DNA from: Nocardia huaxiensis
GTDB taxonomy: Bacteria > Actinomycetota > Actinomycetes > Mycobacteriales > Mycobacteriaceae
Direction of reading: 5' to 3'
Length of the DNA: 64,000 nt
NCBI RefSeq assembly: GCF_013744875.1
Contig: NZ_CP059399.1
Span: 2,232,001 to 2,296,000, forward strand
Below the pieces are notes generated by a model. The model ran no database searches, was not told the DNA's origin, and worked only from the letters and a program-made list of their open reading frames with translations. A program made the position numbers and the translations under genes. Positions 1 to 7,993 of the stretch are shown here, piece after piece (within the stretch, counting starts at the first letter, position 1; every line of letters begins with the position of its first letter).

Positions 1-358
1 CAATATGCCGGTCGCGGGTGCGCGCCGCTTCTGAACGGAGTCACCGTGTTCAACGGAAACACCGTGTTCAACGGAAACACCGTGCTCGCCGAAACCCTTG
101 TCACGCATGGCCACCGCGCTCTCGATTGTCACGGGCGCACCCGCCGCGCAGGCGGCGCCGATCTGTCCGGGCGCATCGGAGGGGCTCACCGTCGACGCGG
201 CGGGCCGGGCCTGCACCACCGACCTGTTCAGTGGCCGCGTCTACCGCTTCGACGCCCCTGGCGCGCCACCGGTCGCCATCGCCACCGTCCCCGGCGGCGG
301 AGCGGGTGCGCCGGCCTGGTCGCCCGGTGGTGCCGCCGAATCCGTCAGGCCCCGGTGA
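1..358 (+). pseudogene. decayed 3' end of an SMP-30/gluconolactonase-like gene
   Basis: Two plus-strand frames carry pieces that look like consecutive parts of an SMP-30 beta-propeller protein. The first, running in from the left edge, reads NGVTV...NTVLAETLV, like the late propeller blade of this family. The second frame, from about 98 to the stop at 358, reads GLTVDAAGR...FSGRVYRFDAPG, like the next blade. A frameshift around 90-125 would join them. The second frame has the GC-rich third positions of a real gene, but only 86 codons, and no complete protein is possible inside the window. Its stop overlaps the end of the convergent TetR gene by 14 bases. An intact secreted SMP-30-like gene lies at 41.1 kb. 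Assignment to the family rests on pattern recognition only, and the left part lies outside the window. Confidence 0.35.
43..78 (+). repeat. two perfect tandem copies of an 18-bp unit
   Basis: The unit ACCGTGTTCAACGGAAAC occurs at 43-60 and again at 61-78. It is a multiple of three, so in the left SMP-30-like frame it adds six residues (the motif TVFNGN twice) without shifting the frame. A recent slippage duplication in a decaying gene is the simplest reading. Confidence 0.8.
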
Positions 359-962
359 CGGCGGGCAGTGGTTCGGTCAGCAGTCCCACCAGCATGGCGA
401 TGATATTGTCCTGCACCTCGATTCGGTCGGCGTCGCCGAGTTCCTGCCGCTCGTAGTCCGCGAGCAGGGCGAACATGACGGTGCTCATGGCGGTGATCCG
501 GTATCGCCGCATGCTGGGGGTGAGGCCGGGCATGGCCCGGTAGAGCCGCTCGACCAGGATTCGCGTGGCGTGCCAGCGCTTTTCGTGCAGATCGGGTCCG
601 CTGACGGCGGGGTGTGCCCGGGTCTGCTCCAGGAACCGCGCGTAGTGCGTGGAGCCCTCGGCGTAGGGGATGTCGAACATCGGGCGCACCAGCATGTCGA
701 GCAGCGCGGCCACGGAATCCGGTGCGCCGGCGGCCTCGTGGTCGGCGAGCAGGGCGGTGCGCCGGGATTCGAGTGCGGGCTGGTGTCTTTCGATGATGGC
801 CGCGATGAGTCCGTCGCGGGAGCCGAAGTGGTAGTGCACGGCCGAGTTGTTGCGCTGTCCGGCGGCCACCGCGATATCGCGCAGGGCGACATCGGGTCCG
901 CGTTCGGCAATGGTGCGCTCACCTGCGAGGAGGATGAGTTCCCGGGCATCAGGGCTGGTCAC
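345..962 (-). CDS. TetR family transcriptional regulator
   Basis: The protein is 205 residues long. Its N-terminal 60 residues form a TetR-type helix-turn-helix (LRDIAVAAGQ, then the recognition-helix motif AVHYHFGSRDGLI), and a helical ligand-binding C-terminal domain follows. The GTG at 962 is preferred because the protein then begins, as usual, about ten residues before the first helix. A GTG at 1001 would add 13 residues. A TATAGT sequence lies just upstream of 962, so the transcript may be leaderless. GTTAAGC occurs twice upstream (991-997 and 1011-1017) and could be part of its own operator. The target and ligand are unknown. The 3' end overlaps the SMP-30 remnant. Confidence 0.85.
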   Translation of the reverse strand: MTSPDARELILLAGERTIAERGPDVALRDIAVAAGQRNNSAVHYHFGSRDGLIAAIIERHQPALESRRTALLADHEAAGAPDSVAALLDMLVRPMFDIPYAEGSTHYARFLEQTRAHPAVSGPDLHEKRWHATRILVERLYRAMPGLTPSMRRYRITAMSTVMFALLADYERQELGDADRIEVQDNIIAMLVGLLTEPLPAVTGA

Positions 963-1256
963 GGGGACACTATAGCGCCACTCGGCCCCGGTTAAGCTCA
1001 CCGGATTGGACTGTTAAGCAGTGTGGCTTAGTCGCCGCGGCGTGCCGGTTCGAACTCTGGCGAACGCTACGTTGCGTTCACAAGGTTGAAAATGTGCATG
1101 GGCCCTCGAAATCGATCCAATGCCAGGTGAATACGGTATTCGCGGCATGGATGACCGTGCAGCCTAATGCAATTGGCCAGGTCGTGTGTTGCAATAGGTT
1201 CGGGGGCGTCGCACCGCGTGGACCGCGCCGCCGCCGCGCACGAGGGAGGTTGCCCG

Positions 1257-1979
1257 ATGCCGGGCGGAAGGCTCACACCCGAGGACCGTCGGCGCATCGC
1301 CGCGGGTCTGGCGCAGGGGCTCGGATACGCGGAGATCGCTCGTGAACTCGGGCGGCCCACCTCCACCGTCAGCCGGGAGGTCGGCCGCAATGGCGGGCCC
1401 GGCGGCTATCGCGCGGATCTGGCCCACGCCGCCACGGTGGTGCGCTCCCGGCGCCGGACAGCGCGGCCGAAGAAGACCGAAAGTGCTTCCGGCGCAGACG
1501 AATACGGTCGTTCGCCGGAGGCTGTCGCGGAGTTCGGCGCGCAGTTCGCGGAACTGTTGGCGCGGACCGGCGTTCCCAAGATGCCGGCCGCGGTGCTGGC
1601 CCGCCTGTACGCCGCCGACTCCGGCAGCGTGACCGCCGCGGAACTGGTGCGGCACCTGCGGGTCAGTCCCGCCACCGTCTCCGCGGCGGTCGGCTATCTC
1701 GAAGGGCAGGAGCTGATCCGGCGCGAGCGTGATCCGGGTACACGCCGCGACCGCTACTTCATCGACGAATCAGCCTGGTACAGAGCGACTCTCGCAAGTG
1801 CGCGGAACAATGAACTGCTGGCCGCGCGGGCGCGCGCCGGGGCGGAGGAACTGGGCATCGGCACGCCGGCGGGAATGCGGCTGCTGGGCATGAGCGAGTA
1901 CCTCGACGGCGTGGCGCGCGACATGGTCCGCTCGGCGGAACAGTGGCACGCGAAACTCGTCAGACGGCTCTGGCGGTAA
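1257..1979 (+). CDS. HTH regulator: IS30-type HTH joined to a winged-helix (MarR/GbsR-like) domain
   Basis: The ATG at 1257 follows a good ribosome binding site (GAGGGAGGT at 1242-1250) and gives 240 residues. Residues about 5-45 (LTPEDRRRIAAGL, YAEIARELGR, TSTVSREV) match the HTH found at the N terminus of IS30-type transposases, but no transposase catalytic domain follows. A linker rich in Arg and Ser leads to a second DNA-binding region around residues 110-190 (SVTAAELVRHLRVS, ATVSAAVGYLE, then a basic wing with RRERDPGTRRDRYFID), like the winged helix of GbsR/MarR proteins. The rest is helical and probably dimerises. The role is unknown, and two DNA-binding modules in one chain are unusual. 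It converges on a small frame with a 20-bp overlap. Confidence 0.75.
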   Translation: MPGGRLTPEDRRRIAAGLAQGLGYAEIARELGRPTSTVSREVGRNGGPGGYRADLAHAATVVRSRRRTARPKKTESASGADEYGRSPEAVAEFGAQFAELLARTGVPKMPAAVLARLYAADSGSVTAAELVRHLRVSPATVSAAVGYLEGQELIRRERDPGTRRDRYFIDESAWYRATLASARNNELLAARARAGAEELGIGTPAGMRLLGMSEYLDGVARDMVRSAEQWHAKLVRRLWR

Positions 1980-2236
1980 TACCGGGAAATCTGCGGTGAA
2001 TTCGATCTACATACCGGCGCACGGTGGTGAGCTCGGTATCGATCGACTGCCGCGCTTCGGACGTCAGCGCGGTCTGCAATCGGCGCGTCAATCCGGCCAT
2101 ATGCCGTTCCAGCTCTCGCAAGAACACCCGGGCCTGAGCTAACTCGGGATCTTCGGAGAGCTCTGGATCATCGAACATATCGCGGAAGTATCCCACCGAC
2201 CCGATACCCGTGCCTGCCGAATAGTGTGTGCTCACT
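1960..2236 (-). CDS. small hypothetical protein
   Basis: A minus-strand frame of about 91 codons starts at a GTG at 2236 and reads VSTHYSAGTGIGSVGYFRDM followed by an acidic helix (DDPELSEDPELAQARVF) and a long amphipathic helical region. Codon use is typical for the region and the sequence looks like protein rather than a shadow. There is no clear ribosome binding site and no recognisable domain. It lies 81 bases downstream of the SDR gene on the same strand and could be its operon partner or the remnant of a longer regulator. It overlaps the end of the convergent HTH regulator by 20 bases. Confidence 0.4.
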
Positions 2237-2317
2237 GCGTAATCGAGATGTTCGAGAAGGCCGGCGCGGTGTCCGGGCGCGGAGCAGGCCCGCGCCGGGG
2301 GGGTGCGGGCGGCGGGC

Positions 2318-3097
2318 TCAGGCCCCGTATCCGCCGTCGATATCGAGCTTCTGGCCGCTGATGAAATCCGCGCGATCCGACGCCAGGAAGCAGACCGCCT
2401 CGGCGATATCCTCGGCATCCCCGAATCGCCGCAGTGGAATATTGCGCCGGGTGATGTCGAGGGCTTCCGCGTTCAATTCGCCTGTGCTGATCAGTCGTTC
2501 GGCCATGCCGTCGGTGGTCATCCCGGGGCCGACGCAATTCGCGCGAATGCCGAACCGGCCCTCCTCGGCCGCGATCGCGCGGATGAGCGCTTCCACCGCG
2601 GCTTTGGGGGCGCTGGACAAGCCGTCGCGGATGGGGAATCGCGTGGTCGCGGCCGTGGTGATCGCGACGATATTGCCGCGGCTCTCGCGCAGATGAGGCA
2701 GTGCGGCGTGGGCGGCATTGAAGAACGCCGTGGCGTCATTGGTCAGCTGCCGCTGGAAGTCGGCAGGTGTGATCCGGCTCAGATGCACCATGGGCACGTG
2801 CGGCCCCGCGGCGTAGACGAGTGTGTGGATGCCGCCGAGTGCGGCGGCCGCGTCCTGGAGCACCGCCGCCGTCTGATCCGCGTCGGCGAGGTCGAGTTGC
2901 CAGGCCAGTGCGTGACGGCCTGCGGCGGAGGCGGACTCGAGCAGTGGTTCGATCGCGGCCCGCGACCGGAAGTAGGTCAGCCCGACGGCGCTGCCGCGGT
3001 CGATGAGCATGCGGGTGACGGCCGTGCCCAGTCCGCCGCTCGCGCCGAGCACCAGTGCCGCGCCGGATCGGTGCGCGAAATCGTCCATGGATTCCAT
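2318..3097 (-). CDS. SDR family oxidoreductase
   Basis: This is a classical short-chain dehydrogenase of about 259 residues. It has the Rossmann motif LGASGGLG near the N terminus, an NNAG-like position (YAAGPH), and a C-terminal SGQKLDIDGGYG motif typical of enoyl-ACP-reductase-like SDRs. The usual catalytic Tyr-x3-Lys is not obvious: the matching segment reads GLSSAPKAAVEA, with Lys but Ser or Ala where Tyr is expected. That would make it an atypical or FabI/FabL-like member. ATG codons at 3097 and 3088 are both possible; the first gives three more residues. It lies downstream of the F420-reductase-like gene with a 40-bp palindrome between them. Substrate unknown. Confidence 0.85.
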   Translation of the reverse strand: MESMDDFAHRSGAALVLGASGGLGTAVTRMLIDRGSAVGLTYFRSRAAIEPLLESASAAGRHALAWQLDLADADQTAAVLQDAAAALGGIHTLVYAAGPHVPMVHLSRITPADFQRQLTNDATAFFNAAHAALPHLRESRGNIVAITTAATTRFPIRDGLSSAPKAAVEALIRAIAAEEGRFGIRANCVGPGMTTDGMAERLISTGELNAEALDITRRNIPLRRFGDAEDIAEAVCFLASDRADFISGQKLDIDGGYGA

Positions 3098-3105
3098 TGA
3101 TAACG

Positions 3106-3145
3106 CACCCAGTGGAACCAAGCAACTGCTTGGTTCCACTGGGTG
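3106..3145. promoter_or_regulatory. perfect 40-bp palindrome (19-bp arms, 2-nt centre)
   Basis: The left arm, CACCCAGTGGAACCAAGCA, ends at 3124. AC is at the centre (3125-3126), and the right arm (3127-3145) is its exact reverse complement. It fills the gap between the F420-reductase-like gene and the SDR gene, both on the minus strand. No T-run follows on either side, so an intrinsic terminator is not well supported. An operator for a dimeric repressor, or a protective hairpin in the mRNA, is more likely. The core AACCAAGC/GCTTGGTT is the natural candidate for the protein-contact part. Confidence 0.7.
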
Positions 3146-3151
3146 GGCCCG

Positions 3152-3727
3152 CTACTCGCCGGCGTTCTTGGACTGCGCCAGCCCGCCGCCGTCGACCGGT
3201 TCGAATCCGGCATCGCGAATGAGCGGCAGGACCGTGGCCGCGGCCAGCGGATCGTCACTCCAGTAGCGCATCTGCCCGCGCGCGCCACCGCCCTGCCCGC
3301 GCTGCCCGTCGGCGAGCAGATCAGCCGCCGGCCGATCCCCAAAGGTGCGGACCAATCGGACATCCCCGAGTCGCCGCAATTGATACTGCGGACTGGTGAG
3401 CCCGTCCGGAATCGGCAGTCGCACGATCTGCCCGTCGCGTTCGGTGAGCGGATTGCTGGGATCGACGACGATCCTGCCCTGCAGTGCCGCCCCGTATTCG
3501 AGGGCGATCTCCGGGAACGCCTCCCACCACACCGCGATCACGACGACATCGGCGGCGGCGATGGCGTCGAGCGGGCTCGTGGCCGTGGCGTGTGCGCCGA
3601 GCTCGTCGGCGAGTGCCTTGGGTCCGTCCGGCCGGCCCGCGCTCAGCAGGACCTCGTCGCCGCCCGCGACGAGCAGCCGGGCCAGATTGCCGCCGATGCG
3701 GCCGGTGCCTATCAATCCCACGCGCAT
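3152..3727 (-). CDS. NADPH-dependent F420 reductase-like oxidoreductase
   Basis: The protein is 191 residues, close to the usual size of small F420H2:NADP oxidoreductase-like proteins. It opens with MRVGLIGTGRIGGNLARLL, the GxGxxG NADP-binding loop, followed by a Ser-Ala-Gly-Arg segment (LLSAGRPDG) that would contact the 2'-phosphate of NADP, and VVVIAVWWEAFPEI at the end of the Rossmann half. DPSNPLTERDG matches the family's conserved loop. The start is well supported: AAGGAGAG lies about six bases upstream of the ATG. It is probably cotranscribed with the downstream SDR. F420 dependence is inferred from the family and is not shown by the sequence. Confidence 0.8.
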   Translation of the reverse strand: MRVGLIGTGRIGGNLARLLVAGGDEVLLSAGRPDGPKALADELGAHATATSPLDAIAAADVVVIAVWWEAFPEIALEYGAALQGRIVVDPSNPLTERDGQIVRLPIPDGLTSPQYQLRRLGDVRLVRTFGDRPAADLLADGQRGQGGGARGQMRYWSDDPLAAATVLPLIRDAGFEPVDGGGLAQSKNAGE

Positions 3728-3820
3728 GGGCTCTCCTTCGTCGAAGTGGACGAGTCGACCAGTGCTACATCGGGTTTCACACGATGCGACGGCAGGCGGC
3801 CGCCGCGCTCGAATGTCAGG

Positions 3821-4828
3821 CTACAGGGCGGGCGGACCTGCGCCGATCGCCGCCGCGGCGGCCCGGACGGGTGTGTCGGACGGTCCCTGGAAAGTCCTGC
3901 GGTAGGCCGAGGGTGTGGTGCCGAGGGCGCGGGCGAACTGCTCGCGCATGGTGACCGCGCTGCCGAAACCGCATTGATCGGCAATGCGTTCGATGGTGCA
4001 GTCGCCGGTCTCCAGCAGGCGCTGCGCCATGACGATGCGCTGGGTGGCGACCCAGCCGCTCACGCTGGTGCCCACCGTCTTCCGGAACTGCCGGGTGAAG
4101 GTGCGGCGGCTCATGTTCGCGTGCTCGGCCAGGCGGTCCACGGTCAGCTCCGTCCCGAGCCGCTCGATCGCCCAGTGCAGGGTCTCCGCCAGCGGATGCT
4201 TGGATCCCGTTGCGGGCAAGGGATGTTCGATGAATTGCGCCTGCCCGCCCGCGCGATGCGGCGGGGTGACCAGCCGGCGCGCGACCCTGTTGGCGAGTTC
4301 GGCGCCGTGCTGACTGCGCAGCAGGTGCAGGCAGGTGTCGATGGCGGCGGTGGTGCCCGCCGACGTGACGATATCGCCGTCGTCGACATACAGCGATTCC
4401 CGATCCAGCAGCACGTCCGGGAACCGGCGGGCGAACACATCGGCCCATTTCCAGTGGGTGGCCGCCGGACGGCCCGCCAGCAGCCCGGTGTCGGCGACCA
4501 CGAAGGCGCCCAGGCACAGCCCGACCACACGCGCGCCACCGGCGTGCGCGGTCCGCACCGCGTCCACGATCTCGCCCGGCGCGGGTAGTTCCGGATCAGG
4601 CCAGCTGGGCACGATCACCATCGACGCCCCGGCCACTTCTTCCAGCCCGTATCCCGTCGACACGCTGAATCCGGCGGTCGTGACGATCGGCGCGGCGCCG
4701 GGCGTGCACACCCGGATCTCGCACGGCGGCAGCTCCGCCGACGGCTGCTCCTCACCGAAGACCAGGCACGGCACCGACAGATGGAACGGATTGATCCCGT
4801 CGAATCCGACAACCGCGATCACATCCAC
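3821..4828 (-). CDS. GlxA family AraC-type transcriptional regulator
   Basis: The GTG at 4828 has a clear GGGAGGA site upstream and gives 335 residues, the normal size of GlxA regulators. Residues 1-180 form a DJ-1/PfpI-like (class I glutamine amidotransferase fold) domain, with VVGLCLGAFVVADTGLL at the nucleophile-elbow position and GTTAAIDTCLHLL at its end. Residues about 215-320 hold two AraC helix-turn-helix motifs (LTVDRLAEHANMSRRTFTRQF and IERIADQCGFGSAVTMREQF). The gene diverges from a cysteine hydrolase gene across 142 bases. This is a common arrangement in which the regulator controls the neighbouring hydrolase, so that gene is its most likely target. Confidence 0.92.
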   Translation of the reverse strand: MDVIAVVGFDGINPFHLSVPCLVFGEEQPSAELPPCEIRVCTPGAAPIVTTAGFSVSTGYGLEEVAGASMVIVPSWPDPELPAPGEIVDAVRTAHAGGARVVGLCLGAFVVADTGLLAGRPAATHWKWADVFARRFPDVLLDRESLYVDDGDIVTSAGTTAAIDTCLHLLRSQHGAELANRVARRLVTPPHRAGGQAQFIEHPLPATGSKHPLAETLHWAIERLGTELTVDRLAEHANMSRRTFTRQFRKTVGTSVSGWVATQRIVMAQRLLETGDCTIERIADQCGFGSAVTMREQFARALGTTPSAYRRTFQGPSDTPVRAAAAAIGAGPPAL

Positions 4829-4970
4829 GGCGATCCTCCCGCAAACAAGTGGCCCGATTCCGTTGATTGTAGGCACGCGAGCCACTGTCGAGCCGGCCGC
4901 GTCCGAGCGAAGGTGGATGTCGTGCCGGTCCCGACCGGCAAATAGGCACCCTCGGCAAGGAGAAAGCGAA

Positions 4971-5597
4971 ATGACTACTGCCTCAGCGACTTTGCGCACC
5001 GTGAGCGGACTCGACAGCCGGCCCGCGCGGCTGGCCGACGCCACCCTGGTGCTGATCGACTTCCAGAACACCTACCGCACCGGCGTCATGGCGCTGCCGG
5101 ACGCCGAGCGGGCCCTCGAGGCCGCCGCCGGGCTGCTGTCCGCCGCGCGGGCGCTCGGCCGCCCGATCGTGCACATCGTCAATGACGGCGGGCCCGGCAG
5201 CCCTTACGACATCACTGCCGAGATCGGTGCGATCAGCGATCCGGTGGCTCCGCTGCCCGGCGAACCCGTGGTGGTCAAGACCGTGCCGAACGGCTTTCAC
5301 GACACGACGCTGGAAGCCACGCTGCGCGCACTGAGTTCCGGGACGGACCTGGTGCTGGCCGGTTTCATGACCCACATGTGTGTGCAGTTCACCGCCGAGG
5401 GCGCGTTCTATCGCGGGTTCCGGCCCACGGTCGTGGCCGAGGCCACCGCGACCCGGCCGCTGCCCGGACCCGACGGTCGCACGGTCCCGGCCGAGGTGCT
5501 CCAGACCGCCGCGCTCACCACCATCGGTGATCTGTTCGGTGTGGTCGCGCCGAGCCTGGCGCAGCTTCTCCCGGAGCAGCTAACTCCGGCGAACTGA
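4971..5597 (+). CDS. isochorismatase family cysteine hydrolase
   Basis: The protein is 208 residues. The cysteine hydrolase triad is visible: Asp in LVLIDFQNTY, Lys in VVVKTVPNGF, and Cys in GFMTHMCVQFTAEGAF. The family includes nicotinamidases, carbamoylsarcosine amidases and true isochorismatases, and the exact substrate cannot be read from the sequence. AAGGAGAAAGCGA precedes the ATG, which fixes the start. It diverges from a GlxA-type regulator that probably controls it. Its stop lies 18 bases inside the end of the convergent PP2C phosphatase gene. Confidence 0.9.
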   Translation: MTTASATLRTVSGLDSRPARLADATLVLIDFQNTYRTGVMALPDAERALEAAAGLLSAARALGRPIVHIVNDGGPGSPYDITAEIGAISDPVAPLPGEPVVVKTVPNGFHDTTLEATLRALSSGTDLVLAGFMTHMCVQFTAEGAFYRGFRPTVVAEATATRPLPGPDGRTVPAEVLQTAALTTIGDLFGVVAPSLAQLLPEQLTPAN

Positions 5598-6356
5598 CCT
5601 CCGCCGCGCGTCCACGACGAACGCGGTCGAATTGTCGGTGCCGCCGAGACCCAGGGCGGTGTCCACCAGGGTCTCGGCGGTCGGTCCGGCCGGAACATCG
5701 GCCGCCAGCAGGGTTTTGATCATGACGATATCGAGCAGCTTGTGTGCCCCGTCGCTGCACAGCAGCAACCGTCCGGCACTCGAACCTGTTGCCGCGTAGC
5801 CGATTTCCTCCGGCTTCACGGTGCGGGCGGAGGTGGTGACCAGATGTCCCATCCGCGCCGTCGGCTGCTTGCCGCGAGCCCGGAAGTATTCGGCCACAGT
5901 GTGATCGGTGGTGATCTGCTGGAGCGTGCGCCCGTTCCAGCGATAGGCGCGGCAGTCGCCGATCCACGCCACCTCGCACGGCCCGTCGGGCTGTCCGGCC
6001 ATCGGCAGCACGGCCACCACGACCACGCAGTCGGCATTGGCTTCGGGTAGCTCGCGCAGCAGTTCCCGTTGCGCCGCAAGAATTCCCGCCCGCACCCCGT
6101 CGGCCGCGGCCACTCGCGCCGCGACCGTGGCCACCAGCCGCGCCGCCCGCGCCGCCGCCAAATGATCACCGACCCCGTCCGCCACCGCGAAGGCGGTCCG
6201 CCCCGTCCGTGAATTCGTCGCCGCGGCATAGGAATCCGCATTGACGCTGCGCCGCCCCCGCTTGCTCACCGCGCGCCCCGTCACCTCGGCCAGTGGCGTC
6301 ACCACGGGCCTGGCCATGACTTCGGTGGGACCGATCTCGATGGCTGCGGAACTCAT
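5580..6356 (-). CDS. PP2C family protein serine/threonine phosphatase
   Basis: The protein is 258 residues and carries the PP2C metal-binding motifs in order: NADSY near residue 39, ADGVGD near 59, WIGDCRAYRW near 130, LLCSDGAHKLL near 203, and GGTDNSTAFVV near 238. These Asp residues bind the two catalytic metal ions, so the enzyme should be active. There is no membrane segment or sensor domain, which suggests a soluble enzyme acting opposite a Ser/Thr kinase encoded elsewhere. It overlaps the convergent cysteine hydrolase by 18 bases and diverges from the GAF regulator gene. Confidence 0.88.
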   Translation of the reverse strand: MSSAAIEIGPTEVMARPVVTPLAEVTGRAVSKRGRRSVNADSYAAATNSRTGRTAFAVADGVGDHLAAARAARLVATVAARVAAADGVRAGILAAQRELLRELPEANADCVVVVAVLPMAGQPDGPCEVAWIGDCRAYRWNGRTLQQITTDHTVAEYFRARGKQPTARMGHLVTTSARTVKPEEIGYAATGSSAGRLLLCSDGAHKLLDIVMIKTLLAADVPAGPTAETLVDTALGLGGTDNSTAFVVDARRRSVRRS

Positions 6357-6609
6357 GGGCCCGACCTCCTCGGACTCGAATGGCCGGATGTGCCCTTCCG
6401 GCGTACCTAACAGTCAACGCCACCAACCCGTGTCGCGTGCCCGAATTGCCTGTGCGATTGCTGTGTAGTGGGTATCGATCCGGTCGCGCCCGGAGCCGGA
6501 ACGTGTCCAGGGGTATTGCGTTCGATCGTGTCCGGGCCCATTCTCCGGGGCCGCGGTCGGCGGTGTGACCGGTGTTACAGTGAAGTCCCGCAGGTTCGAA
6601 GGACACCGA

Positions 6610-7902
6610 TTGGGCAGCTCGGAACAGGTGAATCCATGGGTCGCCGCGCGGCCGGGAGAAGATCTCGGGCTGCTGGCGCGGCGGGTTTCGTCGGCGCACG
6701 CTCGGTTCGTGACCGGGGGCGAAACGCCCGCCGGGGGAGATTCGGTGCGGGCGGTGGTGCTCGAATCCTGGCGGCGCAGCCGGGAACACGGGGTGGATCC
6801 GGACGCGGCGGGCGGCGGGGGCGTGCTGGGGGACTCGGAGTTGCGCGGGTATCGGGCCGAGCATCCGATGGCGGCCGTGCGGCCGGTGGTGCGAAAGCTG
6901 TTGGTGGAGGACGCGGTAGAGGCCGGACTGCTGGTGGCGGTCAGTGATGCGCGGGGGCGGCTGCTGTGGGTGGAGGGGGAGTCGCGGGTCAAGGACCGGG
7001 CCTGTGCGATGAATTTCGTGGAGGGGGCGGACTGGAGTGAGGATCGGGTGGGGACCAATGCGCCGGGGACGGCGCTGGCGCTCGATCATCACGTGCAGAT
7101 TTTCGGGGCGGAGCATTTCAGCCGGATGGTGCAGGAGTGGAGTTGTTCGGCTGCGCCCGTGCATGATCCGCTCAGCGGGCGGGTGATCGGGGCCATCGAT
7201 ATCACCGGTGGGCCGCGGGTGGCGGCGCCGGAGGTGCTGTCGCTGGTGCGGGCCACGGTGGCGGCGGTGGAGTCGGAGCTGCGGCTGCTTCTGCTGGAGT
7301 CGCCGAAACCGTTGGGGGACAGTACGGCTCGGTTGCAGGTGCTGGGGCCGGCCGCGATTCTGACGCGGGCGGGGGAGCGGATTCGGTTGTCGCAGCGGCA
7401 TGCCGAGATTCTGTTGCTGCTCGTGGAGCATCCGGAGGGGCTGAGCGCCGATCATCTGGCGCTGCTGCTGGACGAGTCGGAGCTGGATCCGGTGACGATT
7501 CGAGCCGAGCTGTCGCGGGTGCGAAAGCTGGTGGGGGCCGGGGGTATCGGGTCCAAACCGTATCGGCTGCTGATCGATCTGCGCACCGATGTGGACGAGG
7601 TGCGCGCCGCCCTCGCGCGCGGTGATGCGAAGGCGGCGCTGCGCGCGTATCCCGGTGCGCTGCTGCCGCGTTCGCTCGCGCCGGGCATTGCCGAACTGCG
7701 GGCCGAATTGCGGGAACGGCTGCGCGCCGCGCTGCTGACGAGCCGGGATCGCCGCCTGCTGGCGCGCTGGACCGGCTCGGTGGAAGGCCGTGACGACAGC
7801 GCCGCGTGGGCCGCGTATCTCGGTGCGCTGGATCCGGGTTCCTCGCTGTATGCGCAGGTGAAGGCCCAGTTGCGGGTCCTGGACACGAGATTGGGCATCT
7901 GA
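6610..7902 (+). CDS. GAF domain transcriptional regulator of the aldehyde dehydrogenase operon
   Basis: The TTG at 6610 is chosen because GAAGGA lies six bases upstream; a GTG at 6565 would add 15 residues. The protein has about 430 residues. The region around residues 85-220 is a GAF/AcoR-type sensor (LLVAVSDARGRLLWVEGE, MNFVEGADWSEDRVGTNAPG, HFSRMVQEWSCSAAPVHDP, IGAIDITGG). The second half (RIRLSQRHAEILLLLVEHPEGLSADHLALLLDES...) is a winged-helix-like DNA-binding region. It lacks the AAA+ sigma-54 domain and the Fis helix of true AcoR. Regulators of this type often precede aldehyde dehydrogenase and DUF779 genes in actinomycetes, as here. TACAGT at 6576-6581 is a possible -10 box. Gly codons are strikingly GGG-rich. 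Confidence 0.85.
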   Translation: MGSSEQVNPWVAARPGEDLGLLARRVSSAHARFVTGGETPAGGDSVRAVVLESWRRSREHGVDPDAAGGGGVLGDSELRGYRAEHPMAAVRPVVRKLLVEDAVEAGLLVAVSDARGRLLWVEGESRVKDRACAMNFVEGADWSEDRVGTNAPGTALALDHHVQIFGAEHFSRMVQEWSCSAAPVHDPLSGRVIGAIDITGGPRVAAPEVLSLVRATVAAVESELRLLLLESPKPLGDSTARLQVLGPAAILTRAGERIRLSQRHAEILLLLVEHPEGLSADHLALLLDESELDPVTIRAELSRVRKLVGAGGIGSKPYRLLIDLRTDVDEVRAALARGDAKAALRAYPGALLPRSLAPGIAELRAELRERLRAALLTSRDRRLLARWTGSVEGRDDSAAWAAYLGALDPGSSLYAQVKAQLRVLDTRLGI

Positions 7903-7909
7903 CCAGTTA

Positions 7910-7928
7910 GTTGCAACCGTCGCGCAAC
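7910..7928. promoter_or_regulatory. inverted repeat GTTGC-N9-GCAAC upstream of the aldehyde dehydrogenase
   Basis: GTTGC at 7910-7914 and GCAAC at 7924-7928 form an inverted repeat with centres one helical turn and a half apart. It lies between the GAF regulator and the aldehyde dehydrogenase start at 7994. It is a candidate binding site for the regulator; that role is inferred from position. Confidence 0.4.
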
Positions 7929-7993
7929 AGGTCGCTTCGTAGTGTTCTGGATCACCCTGACGCCCGAGATGTCAGCTGATCGAGGAGTATTCG

